In this document: piece after piece, positions 9,943-21,825 of the stretch
Layout of the letters: every line of letters starts with the position of its first letter
How positions within the stretch are numbered: position 1 is the stretch's first letter
Source: Psychrobacter sp. PL19
GTDB lineage: Bacteria > Pseudomonadota > Gammaproteobacteria > Pseudomonadales > Moraxellaceae
DNA: 64,000 nucleotides
Direction: 5' to 3'
Assembly: GCF_017875835.1 (NCBI RefSeq)
Contig: NZ_JAGING010000001.1
Coordinates: forward strand, 992,001-1,056,000
The notes under the pieces: generated by a model
Databases searched by the model: none
What the model saw: only the letters and a program-made list of their open reading frames with translations
Told to the model about the DNA's origin: nothing
Position numbers and translations under genes: made by a program

Positions 9943-10049
9943 GAGCTGATTTTTATTACGAGTCAATTTTTACTGATAATAATCGTGGCTCATTACTAGC
10001 CAGAATATTGATGACGTTGTATGATAGTTAATTTAGCTGAGTGAGTATT

Positions 10050-10616
10050 ATGGTTGAGGAATTGCCGTCGGTGTTTTTAGTAGGACCGATGGGAGCAGGG
10101 AAGACTACCATTGGCCGATTGCTCGCCAAACAGTTAGGGCGCACGTTCGTAGACAGTGATTGGTATATCGAGTCGCAAACGGGCGCTGATATCGCGTGGA
10201 TATTCGCTAAAGAAGGCGAGGTAGGTTTTCGTGAACGCGAGACCCGAGCTATAGATGAGCTGACCCAAAAAAAGCACATTGTATTAGCGACTGGTGGCGG
10301 TGCAGTGATGTGTGCCGACAATCGTGGATTTTTGCAGCAACGTGGTATAGTCGTTTATCTCAACGCGCCAGTTGATGTACAAATGGTGCGCACCGCTAAA
10401 GATAAGTCACGCCCACTATTACAGCAGCCTAATCCCAGAAAAATACTACAAGAGCTCTATATTGTTCGTGATCCATTGTACCGGCAGATAGCGCATATTA
10501 TTATGCCTACTGGCCATACTTATCCCCGGCATATGGTGAATCAATTATTGCAGCAGCTCGGATCATTTTGTGGATCAGTACCTACTATGATAGACCCACA
10601 AAATGTTGAAGAATAA
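10050..10616 (+). CDS. aroK: Shikimate kinase
   Basis: About 188 residues from the ATG at 10050; a GTG at 10041 would add three residues, but neither start has a clear ribosome site, and ATG is preferred. The enzyme phosphorylates shikimate with ATP in the chorismate pathway. Walker A is GPMGAGKTT (12-20), the shikimate-binding DSDWYIE follows, then RERETRAI and the GGGAVM motif; the LID-type arginine segment is RTAKDKSRPLL. aroB follows as in many gammaproteobacteria, with 92 bases between them. A C-terminal extension of about 15 residues goes beyond the usual family length. Confidence 0.94.
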   Translation: MVEELPSVFLVGPMGAGKTTIGRLLAKQLGRTFVDSDWYIESQTGADIAWIFAKEGEVGFRERETRAIDELTQKKHIVLATGGGAVMCADNRGFLQQRGIVVYLNAPVDVQMVRTAKDKSRPLLQQPNPRKILQELYIVRDPLYRQIAHIIMPTGHTYPRHMVNQLLQQLGSFCGSVPTMIDPQNVEE

Positions 10617-10708
10617 CTTTAAAGAAACCATAAACTGGATTAACAAAGATCCTCAGTTAAAATCACTTTATTAAAGCTACCCCATTACCGATGCTTAAGG
10701 AATATTTC

Positions 10709-11818
10709 ATGGCAACCCCACCGCTCCATGATGGCTTAACAGTGCATTCTCAAAGTCATGACTATCCAATTATCATTACTGAAAAAAGCAGCAGTGCAAC
10801 AAGTACTATGGCTGAGCAAGTTGCGCCTTATATTAAAGGTCAACAGGTATTAATTGTTACTAATGTTACGGTTGCGCCTTTATATTTACAGCCGCTACAA
10901 GAGCAATTGTCAGAGCATTTCACAGTCAGGGTTTGTGTGCTGCCAGATGGTGAGCAACATAAGAACCAAGCCAGTATCAATCAGATTTATGATGAACTGA
11001 TGGCGCAGTATTTCAACCGTGATGTGACGCTAATCGCACTGGGTGGCGGCGTGATTGGTGATATGACAGGTTTTGCGGCAGCAAGTTTTATGCGTGGGGT
11101 CAATTTCATTCAAATTCCAACCACCTTATTGTCGCAAGTAGACTCAAGCGTCGGTGGCAAAACCGGTATCAATCATCCGCAAGGTAAAAACATGATTGGT
11201 GCTTTTTGGCAACCGCAAATGGTACTTGCTGATATGAGTACCTTACAAACCCTGCCTGCACGTGAGCTATCGGCAGGACTTGCTGAAGTGGTTAAATACG
11301 CATTGATTATGGACGTGGATTTTTTAGCATGGTTAGAGCAGCATTTACCAGCGATGATGGCTTTAGATTTAACTGTACTGGGCGAGGCGGTGAAGCGCTG
11401 TTGTGAGTATAAAGCTGCGGTGGTGGCACAAGATGAAAGAGAAGCTGGTGTAAGAGCGTTATTGAATTTTGGTCATACTTTTGGCCATGTGATTGAAACT
11501 CATGAGGGCTATGGAAATTGGCTACATGGTGAAGCGATCGCTGCAGGTATGGTACAGGCGGCTGAGCTGTCACAAAAAATGGGCTGGTTGCGTGTCGATG
11601 AAGTGGCACGCATTAAGCGCGTTTTAACCTTGGCTAACTTGCCTACTACACCGCCACCTATCGCGGTGCAAACTGCCCTGAACTTGATGGGCCATGATAA
11701 AAAAGTAAAACACGGACAAATCCGTCTAATTTTGTTAAAATCACTAGGAAATGCGGTGTTAACCAACGACTTTGATGAGCAACTACTTACTGACGTATTG
11801 TCTCAGCAGCATTCATAA
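10709..11818 (+). CDS. aroB: 3-dehydroquinate synthase
   Basis: 369 residues from the ATG at 10709, chosen because AAGGA at 10697-10701 sits 7 bases upstream; an in-frame ATG at 10691 lacks such a site. The NAD- and metal-dependent enzyme converts DAHP to 3-dehydroquinate, the second step of the shikimate pathway. Visible signatures are [29 protein letters not shown] (NAD binding), [11 protein letters not shown], and the metal ligands in [11 protein letters not shown] and the later LHGEA motif. It lies between aroK and the SPOR-domain gene, as in Pseudomonas. Confidence 0.96.
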   Translation: MATPPLHDGLTVHSQSHDYPIIITEKSSSATSTMAEQVAPYIKGQQVLIVTNVTVAPLYLQPLQEQLSEHFTVRVCVLPDGEQHKNQASINQIYDELMAQYFNRDVTLIALGGGVIGDMTGFAAASFMRGVNFIQIPTTLLSQVDSSVGGKTGINHPQGKNMIGAFWQPQMVLADMSTLQTLPARELSAGLAEVVKYALIMDVDFLAWLEQHLPAMMALDLTVLGEAVKRCCEYKAAVVAQDEREAGVRALLNFGHTFGHVIETHEGYGNWLHGEAIAAGMVQAAELSQKMGWLRVDEVARIKRVLTLANLPTTPPPIAVQTALNLMGHDKKVKHGQIRLILLKSLGNAVLTNDFDEQLLTDVLSQQHS

Positions 11819-11929
11819 AGCGTTAGAATGCTAGGGAGGTAAAGTAGATATATTAGCAGTGTTGCTATCATTACTTGTCTTAGTATTTTTTATTAGTGGG
11901 CTTAATCATCTATTACCAAGGATACATTC

Positions 11930-13039
11930 ATGGCAGCATCACGCTCGACGACTCACTCTGATCGTCAGTCATATCGCCGTCAAGCACTACTTTGGCTAAT
12001 AATGACCTTGTTGTTGGGTGTTATTACCGCCTTAATTTGGATGGTTAGTCAGACCCCAGCGATGGGAGCTAAAATCGAAAATGCACCGATCTCCACACCG
12101 CAAATGATAGGTACTGAGCTTGAACAACCCTTATCAGTAGCAGCTCTGCATGAACTTGATACCAATGTCCAACCGCTTAATTTTGATACCACCGTTCGTG
12201 ATCTGCGCAATTATCCTGATGAGTTCAAAGATAAGCGCTACCTACTGGCTAATAAGGGGAGCTGGACAGTACAGGTAATGAATGTCGGTGAAAACGAAGT
12301 TATTGCCAACTATCTAGAAGGTCGTGAAGATCGTAAAAAGTTCTCTTATTTCCGTTATCGTGATGATGACGATCAGCTGCGTTACATGCTCACTTACGGC
12401 CTGATGAGTAGTCCGCAGGAGGCCGTGGGTGCCGCCAAACTAATAGATTTTGGCTTGCCTGATAATGTACGTGTGCTACCTGAAGAAATCAGTCGCTACG
12501 TCGGAATTATCGATAATTACGAACGCCCAGATCCTGTAAAAGACTTAAGCGCTAGACGCACGCGTTCTGTCAATTTGCAACCCACTAAGCGTGAAGTACC
12601 CATTCGTCAAAATGCACAATCTAGCATTGGAGACAATGCTAATGGCGTAGCGACAGATAACGACGGTAACCCTAGTAATCAACAAACCAACAATAATGGC
12701 GGTGGTATTGAAAGTATTCGTCAGTCAAACGATACGTCAGAAACCTTGTCGCTTACTGAAGAGCGTACTGTTGGGCCTGATGAGCAAAATTCATCTGGAT
12801 CTACCCCTAAAAATAATGATAATTCGCGCAAATCTGAACAAGAAAGTAAAAAGTCGATAGGAACTGGGACTGATAATAGCACGCTGAAAAAGCCACCAGC
12901 AGTCGCTACCCCTAAACCGCCTAGTAATGCGAGTAACTCAAGCGACAGCGCAACCTCAGGCAATAAACCTGCAAACTCTGCAGCTACTAAGAATAATAGC
13001 GACAGTATTAAGGAGTTGATACAAGAAAAGGCCAATTAA
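11930..13039 (+). CDS. SPOR domain-containing inner-membrane protein (DamX-position)
   Basis: A 369-residue bitopic protein. A basic N-terminus precedes one membrane helix (about 21-43), so the rest is periplasmic. Residues about 100-195 hold a SPOR-type fold (SWTVQVMNVGENEVIANYLE, then a segment with MLTYGLMSSPQEAVGAA), which in characterised proteins binds denuded septal glycan. Unlike DamX, the SPOR domain comes before, not after, the long low-complexity tail (about 200-369) rich in Asn, Ser, Thr and Lys. The position after aroB matches the place of SPOR/DamX genes in other gammaproteobacteria and suggests a division-related role. Confidence 0.8.
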   Translation: MAASRSTTHSDRQSYRRQALLWLIMTLLLGVITALIWMVSQTPAMGAKIENAPISTPQMIGTELEQPLSVAALHELDTNVQPLNFDTTVRDLRNYPDEFKDKRYLLANKGSWTVQVMNVGENEVIANYLEGREDRKKFSYFRYRDDDDQLRYMLTYGLMSSPQEAVGAAKLIDFGLPDNVRVLPEEISRYVGIIDNYERPDPVKDLSARRTRSVNLQPTKREVPIRQNAQSSIGDNANGVATDNDGNPSNQQTNNNGGGIESIRQSNDTSETLSLTEERTVGPDEQNSSGSTPKNNDNSRKSEQESKKSIGTGTDNSTLKKPPAVATPKPPSNASNSSDSATSGNKPANSAATKNNSDSIKELIQEKAN

Positions 13040-13117
13040 ATAGTAGTATTAAGCAGCTAATATGATGGCTAATATCGCTAGGTCTTAACCAGTGTAAACA
13101 CCAGCATCAACAACGAT

Positions 13118-13154
13118 AAAAGCCCATCAAACAGAACTTTTGCTGGGCTTTTTA
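13118..13154 (+). terminator. Terminator after the SPOR-domain gene
   Basis: Stem AAAAGCCCA / TGGGCTTTT with a 17-base loop and a T run, 79 bases after the stop. Confidence 0.7.
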
Positions 13155-13884
13155 TGGCGAAAAATAAGCTTCGACTAAGTGTTCTCTAGATAAAATAAAT
13201 AAAAAGTGTAGTGATACATATGACGAGAAAGTTAGAAAAAAGACTAGATTTTTCGTTAATCATTAATTAGTATGGATGTGGGCGACGCTCTGTATAGTTA
13301 TAGTAAATTTTCTTAGAAGTACAATAGGCAGACTCTGTTTTTACTCTCTATGGTTTCATTATAACTGTTATAACTATAGTGTTGTGGTCTCATGCGCTGC
13401 CACTTGCAGTCTGGATTAAACACACCGCAAGTAGCACAACCTCTCTTGTTATTCCTCTTTTCAGAGTGGTTAAAGCGCTTGAATATAGAGCGTCTAATAT
13501 TCAAACGTAAGCGAGTGCCGTACTAGGCTTGATGTCAAGAGTTAGGTACTCAATTATTCGGTTGTCGTTTGCCACGCGTGTCATATTGATTTGCGCTACT
13601 GAAAAATGACAGTCGATGATTACCGCACTAGCCTTAAATCAGTAGTATGTCGGTCATTTATTTTCCAACCGCTATTACTGATGTTCCGTTAGTACGTTGA
13701 CACTTAAATAAATGTGAGAGTGGTAATTATTTTAACAGTCCCAAAGCGCAAATAGTTATTGCTTAGCGTACCATTTATTAATCCGTTTGTACGAATATTA
13801 AGTAACAGCCCGTTCTGCTTGCGGTGCTCAGTTTATTGTCCGCATTGGATATATAGGCTGCCCGCTCACTTAAAAGGACTAGCT
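13155..13884. other. 730-base gene-poor stretch upstream of gltB
   Basis: No convincing gene. A 63-codon open frame on the minus strand (13313-13504) contains a CATCGVF and a PDCKW segment but has no recognised family and no good ribosome site, so it is not called. The sequence near 13370 contains the AT-rich near-palindrome ATAACTGTTAT. The stretch must contain the gltB promoter, but I cannot place it confidently. In-frame codons upstream of the gltB start (from 13759) are open but probably untranslated. Confidence 0.5.
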
Positions 13885-16800
13885 ATGTCAATGATCTCAT
13901 CCCACACCCATCTGGCGACCCCAGACGACTTCTCTGATAACTGTGGTTTTGGTTTAATCGCTCACATTGAGGGAGAAGCCAGCCACGACCTAGTAAAGAC
14001 CGCTATTCATAGTTTAAGTTGCATGACCCACCGCGGCGGCGTCGCGGCTGATGGCAAGACGGGCGATGGTTGTGGTCTATTATTGTCCACACCGCGAGAC
14101 TTCTTTAAAGCTATTGCTAGTGAGCAGCAATTAGACATCACCGATAACTTTGCCGTTGGCATGGTATTCACCAATTTAGATGATGCCAAAGCGCAGCATA
14201 GTCAACAGGTACTGGGCGAAGAAATTACTGCCCAAGGCCTAATGGTTGCTGGCTGGCGTGACGTGCCCGTTAATCTGGACATCGTTGGCGAGATCGGTCT
14301 TGAAACCTTGCCCGCTTTTAAGCAGATATTTGTCAGTGCACCTGCCGACTCAAATGCTGACAGTGCTGGTGATAAAAACTTAAGCGCCGATGATTTTAAC
14401 CGTAAGTTATTTGTCGCACGCAGAAAAGCAGAGCAACGCCTGGTTGATGATGAGCTATTTTATGTGTGTTCATTGAATTGCCAGACTATTATCTATAAAG
14501 GTCTGGTCATGCCGTCAGATTTGCCGGCGTTTTTCACCGACTTACAAGATGAGCGTTTGGCCTCACATATTGTAGTATTTCATCAACGTTTTTCGACCAA
14601 TACCTTGCCGCGCTGGCCATTAGCACAGCCGTTTCGCTATCTTGCGCATAATGGTGAGCTCAATACTATCACTGGTAACCGCAGTTGGTCTGAGGCCCGT
14701 ACGCCAAAATTAACCTCAGCCAAACTACCTAACATCGGTGAGCTGCATCCGCTGGTTAACAGTAGCGGCTCGGACTCATCAAGCTTAGATAATATGCTTG
14801 AAGTCCTGATGTCTGGCGGTATGAGTCTATTTCATTCTATGTCAATCCTTGTGCCGCCAGCGTGGCAAAACGTTGACAGTATGGATATGGACTTACGCGC
14901 GTTTTATGAGTTTTACTCACAACATATGGAAGCTTGGGATGGGCCGGCAGGTCTGGTTATCCAAGATGGTCGCTATGCAGTCTGCATGCTTGATCGTAAC
15001 GGTCTGCGTCCATCGCGCTGGGTTACCACCAAAAACGGCTACATTACTGTTGCCTCAGAGGTTGGTGTCTGGGATTATGAGCCAAAAGATGTGCTAGCCA
15101 AAGGCCGAGTTGGTCCTGGTCAGATGTTGGTTATTGATACTCAAACGGGTCAAATTCTAGATACCCAGGCCATAGGTAACTCACTTAAAAATGCCCATCC
15201 CTATCGTAAATGGCTGCGTGAAGAAGCGACTCGTATCCGTGATGATGAGCGTTTGGAAGAACAGCTAGCAGCACAATCATGTCGCGGCGATCAGCTTAAA
15301 ACCTTGCAAAAGATGTATCACATCACTAATGAAGAACGTACTGAAATCATCCGTCCAAATGCTGAAAATGGTCAAGAGCCAGTTGGTTCAATGGGCGATG
15401 ATACGCCAATGGCAGTGCTATCACAGCAGATTCGCCACGTTGGTGACTTTTTCCGTCAGCAGTTTGCGCAGGTGACCAACCCGCCAATTGATCCGCTACG
15501 CGAGTCTATCGTTATGTCACTGCAAACGTGTCTAGGCGCTGAGACCAATGTATTCTCGCCTTCTGCCCAAGATGCGCATCGTCTGATTTTATCATCGCCG
15601 GTATTATCCGCCAGCAAAATGCAGCAGATTGAGACCATAGATGATCCTGCTTTTCAAATGGCACGTATAGATCTAAATTATGAGTCCAGTCAAGACTTAG
15701 CGACCGCTATCGAGTCAATTTGTCAGCAAGTAGCCAGTGCTATTCGTGCTGGTCATGCGCTGATTGTATTGTCTGATAAAGAGATTAGTGCTGACAAAGT
15801 ACCCGCTAACGCCATCATGGTCACTGGCGCAGTACATCATTACTTGATCGCTCAAGGCATTCGTACTGATGCCAACCTAATCGTTGAGACCGGATTGGCG
15901 CGTGATTCTCATCAAATAGCCGTGTTGATCGGTTTTGGTGCGACCTGCGTCTATCCTTATCTCGCTTATGACGTCATTGATGATTTAGTGGCTACTGGTG
16001 AACTGCTAGGTGATCCAATTCAAGCTCGGGTGAATTTCCGTAAAGGCTTAGATAAAGGCTTGCTGAAAATCCTATCAAAAATGGGTATCTCTACTATTGT
16101 GTCTTATCGTGGTGCGCAATTATTCGAAGCGGTTGGTCTGTCTGAGCCCGTGGTTGAGCTGTGCTTTAAAGGGGTGCAAAGTCGTATTAAGGGCGCAACT
16201 TTTGCGGATTTAGCAGCCGACCAAGCGCAACTCGCTGCCAATGCCTTTAAACGCCGGGCACCGCTTGATCAAGGGGGCCTGCTCAAGTTTATCTTTAATA
16301 AAGAATATCATGCTTTTAATCCTGAGGTAATTAATAGCTTACATACTGCGGTACGGACCGGCAATTATGATAACTACCGTCACTATGCGGATTTGGTAAA
16401 TAGTCGTCCCGTCGCCACTTTACGTGACTTATTGCAGCTGAAGACCGACAACCCCATCGACGTTAATGAGGTCGAAGACATTGCAAAGATTCTAACGCGC
16501 TTTGATTCTGCTGGTATGTCGCTAGGGGCGCTATCACCTGAGGCCCATGAAGCCATTGCCATGGCTATGAATACCATTGGGGGCCGCTCAAACTCAGGCG
16601 AGGGCGGTGAAGATCCTGTGCGTTATGGCACCTTACGCAATTCAAAAATCAAGCAAGTGGCTTCAGGTCGTTTTGGGGTCACACCGGCTTATTTGCGCTC
16701 GGCTGAAGTGATGCAGATTAAAGTAGCTCAAGGTGCCAAACCCGGTGAGGGTGGTCAGCTGCCGGGTGGTAAGGTTAATGCCTTGATCGCACGTTTGCGC

Positions 16801-18378
16801 TATTCAGTGCCGGGAGTGACTTTAATTTCACCACCGCCGCATCACGATATTTACTCTATCGAAGATTTAGCACAGTTGATTTTTGATTTAAAACAAGTCA
16901 ATCCTGATGCTTTAGTGTCGGTGAAATTGGTTTCACGTCCGGGAGTAGGTACTATCGCTACTGGTGTGGCAAAAGCCTATGCTGACTTGATTACTATCTC
17001 AGGTTACGATGGCGGTACGGCGGCCTCACCGCTGTCCTCTATCCATCATGCTGGCTCGCCGTGGGAGTTAGGCTTAGCTGAGACTCATCAGTCGCTACGA
17101 GTTAACGGCTTACGTCACAAAATACGTATCCAAACCGATGGTGGTCTCAAGACTGGCCTTGATGTGGTAAAAGCGGCAATACTAGGTGCAGAAAGTTTTG
17201 GTTTTGGTACGACCCCAATGATTGCCGTCGGCTGTAAATATTTACGTATTTGTCATCTTAATAACTGCCCTACTGGAGTGGCCACTCAAAAAGCCAAGCT
17301 ACGTGATGAGCACTTTATTGGTGAAGCGGAGATGCTGATTAACTTCTTTAAGTTTGTCGCGACCGAAACCCGTGAGTGGCTAGCAGCACTGGGAGTACAT
17401 AGTATGGAAGAGCTAGTCGGTCGTACCGATTTGCTTGAGATATTAGAAGGCACCACTGATAAGCAGCGTCATCTTGACTTGACCCCATTATTATATAGTC
17501 ATCCAGCAAGTGCCGGTGCATCGCAGACCTGTCAAGTGGCGCGTAATGAACCGTTTGATAAAGGGTTGCTGGCTGAGCGTATGATTAGCGATATGCTACT
17601 GAATATTCGCCAAGGAAATGGTGGTGATTATAGCTATAATATTGGTAACTGTGACCGCTCTATTGGCGCGCGTATTTCCGGCGAGATTGCTCAGCTATGG
17701 GGCAATCTGGGTATGAACGAGATGCCTATTAAGTTGCGCCTGACTGGCACTGCAGGACAAAGTCTGGGCGTTTGGAATGCGGGTGGCCTAAATATTGAGC
17801 TGGAAGGTGATGCCAATGACTATGTTGGTAAAGGCATGGCAGGGGGTGAGATTGTCATTTATCCTCCTAAAGGTTCGAGCTTTTTGGCTCAAGACACCGC
17901 CATTATTGGTAATACCTGTCTATACGGCGCTACTGGTGGCAAGTTATACGCAGCTGGTACTGCCGGTGAGCGCTTTGGGGTACGTAATTCGGGCGCGCAT
18001 GCGGTCATCGAAGCCACGGGCGATCATTGCTGCGAATATATGACGGGCGGCATTATTACCATACTTGGGCGTACTGGGCTTAACTTCGGTGCAGGGATGA
18101 CCGGCGGTTTCGCTTATGTGCTCGATATGGAAGGCGACTTCTTTGATCGCTGTAATCATGAGCTGATTGACCTCAATCGTATCTCAAGCGAGCAGACCGA
18201 AGAGCATCGTATTTATTTGCAACAAGTGATTGAAAGTCACGTGGACAAAACTGGCAGTGTATGGGGTCAAGCTATATTAGCTGACTTTGAACACTATGTG
18301 CGCAAGTTCTATCTGGTTAAGCCCAAGGCGGCGAGCATTGTTAGCTTGCTGAAGAGCACGATGGCAGACCCACAATAG
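13885..18378 (+). CDS. gltB: Glutamate synthase (NADPH) large subunit
   Basis: 1497 residues from ATG 13885, which has AAAAGGA six bases upstream; the frame is open from 13759, but the extra 42 codons do not look like GltB. The enzyme moves the amide of glutamine to 2-oxoglutarate. The Ntn glutaminase domain begins at the catalytic Cys20 ([10 protein letters not shown]) after a short propeptide. The synthase domain shows [13 protein letters not shown] and the FMN region with QTDGGLKTG. The 3Fe-4S cysteines are C1117, C1123 and C1128 ([12 protein letters not shown]). The C-terminal beta-helix has [12 protein letters not shown] and the YMTGG repeats. Transcribed with gltD, 180 bases downstream. 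Confidence 0.97.
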   Translation: MSMISSHTHLATPDDFSDNCGFGLIAHIEGEASHDLVKTAIHSLSCMTHRGGVAADGKTGDGCGLLLSTPRDFFKAIASEQQLDITDNFAVGMVFTNLDDAKAQHSQQVLGEEITAQGLMVAGWRDVPVNLDIVGEIGLETLPAFKQIFVSAPADSNADSAGDKNLSADDFNRKLFVARRKAEQRLVDDELFYVCSLNCQTIIYKGLVMPSDLPAFFTDLQDERLASHIVVFHQRFSTNTLPRWPLAQPFRYLAHNGELNTITGNRSWSEARTPKLTSAKLPNIGELHPLVNSSGSDSSSLDNMLEVLMSGGMSLFHSMSILVPPAWQNVDSMDMDLRAFYEFYSQHMEAWDGPAGLVIQDGRYAVCMLDRNGLRPSRWVTTKNGYITVASEVGVWDYEPKDVLAKGRVGPGQMLVIDTQTGQILDTQAIGNSLKNAHPYRKWLREEATRIRDDERLEEQLAAQSCRGDQLKTLQKMYHITNEERTEIIRPNAENGQEPVGSMGDDTPMAVLSQQIRHVGDFFRQQFAQVTNPPIDPLRESIVMSLQTCLGAETNVFSPSAQDAHRLILSSPVLSASKMQQIETIDDPAFQMARIDLNYESSQDLATAIESICQQVASAIRAGHALIVLSDKEISADKVPANAIMVTGAVHHYLIAQGIRTDANLIVETGLARDSHQIAVLIGFGATCVYPYLAYDVIDDLVATGELLGDPIQARVNFRKGLDKGLLKILSKMGISTIVSYRGAQLFEAVGLSEPVVELCFKGVQSRIKGATFADLAADQAQLAANAFKRRAPLDQGGLLKFIFNKEYHAFNPEVINSLHTAVRTGNYDNYRHYADLVNSRPVATLRDLLQLKTDNPIDVNEVEDIAKILTRFDSAGMSLGALSPEAHEAIAMAMNTIGGRSNSGEGGEDPVRYGTLRNSKIKQVASGRFGVTPAYLRSAEVMQIKVAQGAKPGEGGQLPGGKVNALIARLRYSVPGVTLISPPPHHDIYSIEDLAQLIFDLKQVNPDALVSVKLVSRPGVGTIATGVAKAYADLITISGYDGGTAASPLSSIHHAGSPWELGLAETHQSLRVNGLRHKIRIQTDGGLKTGLDVVKAAILGAESFGFGTTPMIAVGCKYLRICHLNNCPTGVATQKAKLRDEHFIGEAEMLINFFKFVATETREWLAALGVHSMEELVGRTDLLEILEGTTDKQRHLDLTPLLYSHPASAGASQTCQVARNEPFDKGLLAERMISDMLLNIRQGNGGDYSYNIGNCDRSIGARISGEIAQLWGNLGMNEMPIKLRLTGTAGQSLGVWNAGGLNIELEGDANDYVGKGMAGGEIVIYPPKGSSFLAQDTAIIGNTCLYGATGGKLYAAGTAGERFGVRNSGAHAVIEATGDHCCEYMTGGIITILGRTGLNFGAGMTGGFAYVLDMEGDFFDRCNHELIDLNRISSEQTEEHRIYLQQVIESHVDKTGSVWGQAILADFEHYVRKFYLVKPKAASIVSLLKSTMADPQ

Positions 18379-18468
18379 TACTGGTGCTGACAGGCCAAAT
18401 ATTTTAAGGCACAGTTGCCGTTCATATATTTTAAGCAGGTAAGTGAGAGTATTAAAGGTGGCAGATAG

Positions 18469-19980
<1,512 letters not shown>

Positions 19981-19984
19981 CCTT

Positions 19985-20031
19985 CATTCGCTAGGGTCAG
20001 CCAAACCACTAGCGAATGAGCAAGTTTTTTG
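19985..20031 (+). terminator. Terminator after gltBD
   Basis: A perfect 10-bp stem CATTCGCTAG / CTAGCGAATG with a 14-base loop, followed by AGCAAG and six T residues. The T run is displaced about 6 bases from the stem. Confidence 0.75.
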
Positions 20032-20137
20032 TATTATGTGCTAGCATGCTTTGATTTTTAGCGTCTTTTATCTTTTAATAGGTAACAGGCGTTATTTTTT
20101 TGTTAGTCATTTTTCAAAGGCAGTTACTTTGCCGTAG

Positions 20138-20274
20138 CTATAGTCAATGAAAAGTAATATCGATACATAACGTACTGCTGGTATAAGTTTTTCTTGCTGT
20201 GCCTACGCAAACAGAGGCTACAAAAAGCTTATAGCAGCAGTACCGTCGCGTTTGTTAAGGTATTTTAACGATAG
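20138..20274 (+). repeat. Dispersed MITE-like hairpin repeat, copy 2
   Basis: 137 bp, starting CTATAGTCAATGAAAAG and ending TATTTTAACGATAG. It is 3 bases shorter than the other copies, mostly from loss of one GCTT unit in the TTGCTTGCTG segment. It lies downstream of the gltD terminator and upstream of the FUSC gene; it is the only copy not between convergent genes. Arms TACTGCTGGTATAAG and CTTATAGCAGCAGTA pair into the long hairpin. Confidence 0.85.
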
Positions 20275-20382
20275 CGGCTCTGTTAAAACAGTTGCTGTGC
20301 CAAAATAGTGACTCTCTGAGAGTCATGGCTCTACCAGCATGTTATCCGTTCGCAAAAATATTTAGTTTTTGAATTGTTTCTC

Positions 20383-20470
20383 ACTTAAAAAACATCATCT
20401 AAGAGCCATTACTTAAAAACAGTTACTTAAAACCGTTATTTAAAATTCACTTAAAACTCACTTAAAAAAA
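20383..20470 (+). repeat. Array of six ACTTAAAA-like boxes before the FUSC gene
   Basis: ACTTAAAA occurs at 20383, 20411, 20425, 20449 and 20460, with ATTTAAAA at 20438. The last five starts are spaced 14, 13, 11 and 11 bases, close to one helical turn. The array ends 13 bases before the GTG start of the next gene, so it is in its 5' leader or promoter. Whether it binds a protein, arose by slippage or is chance AT-rich sequence cannot be told from sequence alone. Confidence 0.55.
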
Positions 20471-20482
20471 GAGTAGACCTGC

Positions 20483-21718
20483 GTGAAACTGACCCTTTGG
20501 CAACGATTTACTGCTCCACTTACTGAGCCTTATGCGCGCTATCAGCACGCTGATGTCTTGCATGCTATACGTTTGGGTATAGCCGTTATACTCGCGCTAT
20601 CGATCAATAAAGTCACTGGTTTGCCACATGGCGAATGGACGACCATTACTGTCTTTATCATTTTGGGCCTATTACAATATCAAGGTGCCATCTACACCAA
20701 GGCGAAAGAGCGCGTACTTGGCACGTTACTAGGTATTGGTGCCGCACTTGGTGTTTTGTTATTTAGCCAAAATGTGGGCGCATGGTTGTGGGTAGATTAT
20801 GCGCTCATTGGCCTGATAAGTGGCATCATAGGTTATATAGCGGTCAAGCAGTTGGGTTATATCGGCCTGCTCACTGGCATCACGATGCTGATGATTGTCT
20901 CAAGTCCTGACCGAAGTAATATTGGTCAAGACGGTCTATACCGCGCCCTTAATATCTTACTCGGTACTGGCATTGCGGTAGCGGCGACTTTAATTTTACC
21001 GCTGAAGTCTACTTTAATGTGGCGATTTTTATTGGCTAGCAACCTTGAGACCTGTAGTAACTTATATGCAGGCGTCGGCAATCATATTGATGCTGAGGTG
21101 CTCATCCCTAAGCCTTTTAAGTACACCAAGGCCACTAGTTTGGCAAGTCTCATTTATCCTGCGAACAGCTCTATACCTGACGTACCGGTTAATAAATCCT
21201 TAGTTAAAGCGTTACAAAAGATTAATAAGCGGCTGCTGGCGGTGCGCCCGCACATCGATGCTACGGCGAGTGAATCAGGGATCGAAAAAGAGACGCTAGA
21301 GACCATCCAGCGTACTCATCGCAATATTATTGGCACGATTGATTTACTACTGAGCGCCGCGCCACGCTTGGCTAGTATTGAGCTTGATCACGACAATCAC
21401 ATTTTATTGATGCACTATCAAAATGAGCTGACCCAAGCCATGCAAAATATGGCGGCAGTGCTACGTAGTCCTAGTGATGAAGTTTTTCGGCCTATTACCC
21501 GTATTGCGGTATCTGAATATCCGAGCGTGCAGCATTTAGCGTTTGAGTGGCAAGGATATTTTTGGTTAACTCAAACCTTGCAAGCTCAGTTACAGCTACT
21601 GAGTGATCTCTTACAAACCACCAAGCCGAGCTGGTTTGCGGCCTCGGGCCTTCGTTATCAGCGCCGCGAACAGCGTCGAATCAATGAGCATGGCGGTGAG
21701 ACTGATTTACACTTATAA
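20483..21718 (+). CDS. FUSC-family inner-membrane protein
   Basis: A 411-residue protein with a GTG start. The N-terminal half (about 25-175) has about six membrane helices, beginning after HADVLHAIRLGIAVILALSI; YTKAKERVLGTLLG is typical of the FUSC / aromatic acid exporter-like superfamily (AaeB, YccS). The C-terminal half is cytoplasmic and largely helical. It is shorter than E. coli AaeB or YccS because it has a single membrane half. Substrate unknown; export of aromatic or weak acids is only an analogy. The start is unusual in having the ACTTAAAA array directly upstream, with GAGTAG as a poor ribosome site. A strong terminator follows. Confidence 0.8.
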   Translation: MKLTLWQRFTAPLTEPYARYQHADVLHAIRLGIAVILALSINKVTGLPHGEWTTITVFIILGLLQYQGAIYTKAKERVLGTLLGIGAALGVLLFSQNVGAWLWVDYALIGLISGIIGYIAVKQLGYIGLLTGITMLMIVSSPDRSNIGQDGLYRALNILLGTGIAVAATLILPLKSTLMWRFLLASNLETCSNLYAGVGNHIDAEVLIPKPFKYTKATSLASLIYPANSSIPDVPVNKSLVKALQKINKRLLAVRPHIDATASESGIEKETLETIQRTHRNIIGTIDLLLSAAPRLASIELDHDNHILLMHYQNELTQAMQNMAAVLRSPSDEVFRPITRIAVSEYPSVQHLAFEWQGYFWLTQTLQAQLQLLSDLLQTTKPSWFAASGLRYQRREQRRINEHGGETDLHL

Positions 21719-21722
21719 ATGC

Positions 21723-21755
21723 AAAAAACGCTGGCAGTTGACTGTCAGCGTTTTT
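21723..21755 (+). terminator. Terminator after the FUSC gene
   Basis: Stem AAAAACGCTG.CAG / CTG.CAGCGTTTTT with a short loop and a T run; the symmetric A and T tracts also allow use by the convergent PotD-like gene. Confidence 0.85.
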
Positions 21756-21825
21756 CGTTGGTAACTTTTTGACTGGAATCTTATTACCAGTTATTTGTCA
21801 GCCAGTCACTCAGAAATAATAGTGA

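Noticed and set aside
13313-13504. 63-codon minus-strand open frame with several cysteines upstream of gltB
   Set aside because: No ribosome site, no family, and composition like non-coding DNA. Could be a relic, but nothing proves it.
13759-13884. 42-codon N-terminal extension of gltB
   Set aside because: Rich in Cys, Pro and Arg unlike GltB, while ATG 13885 has a good ribosome site and places the catalytic cysteine at a normal distance.
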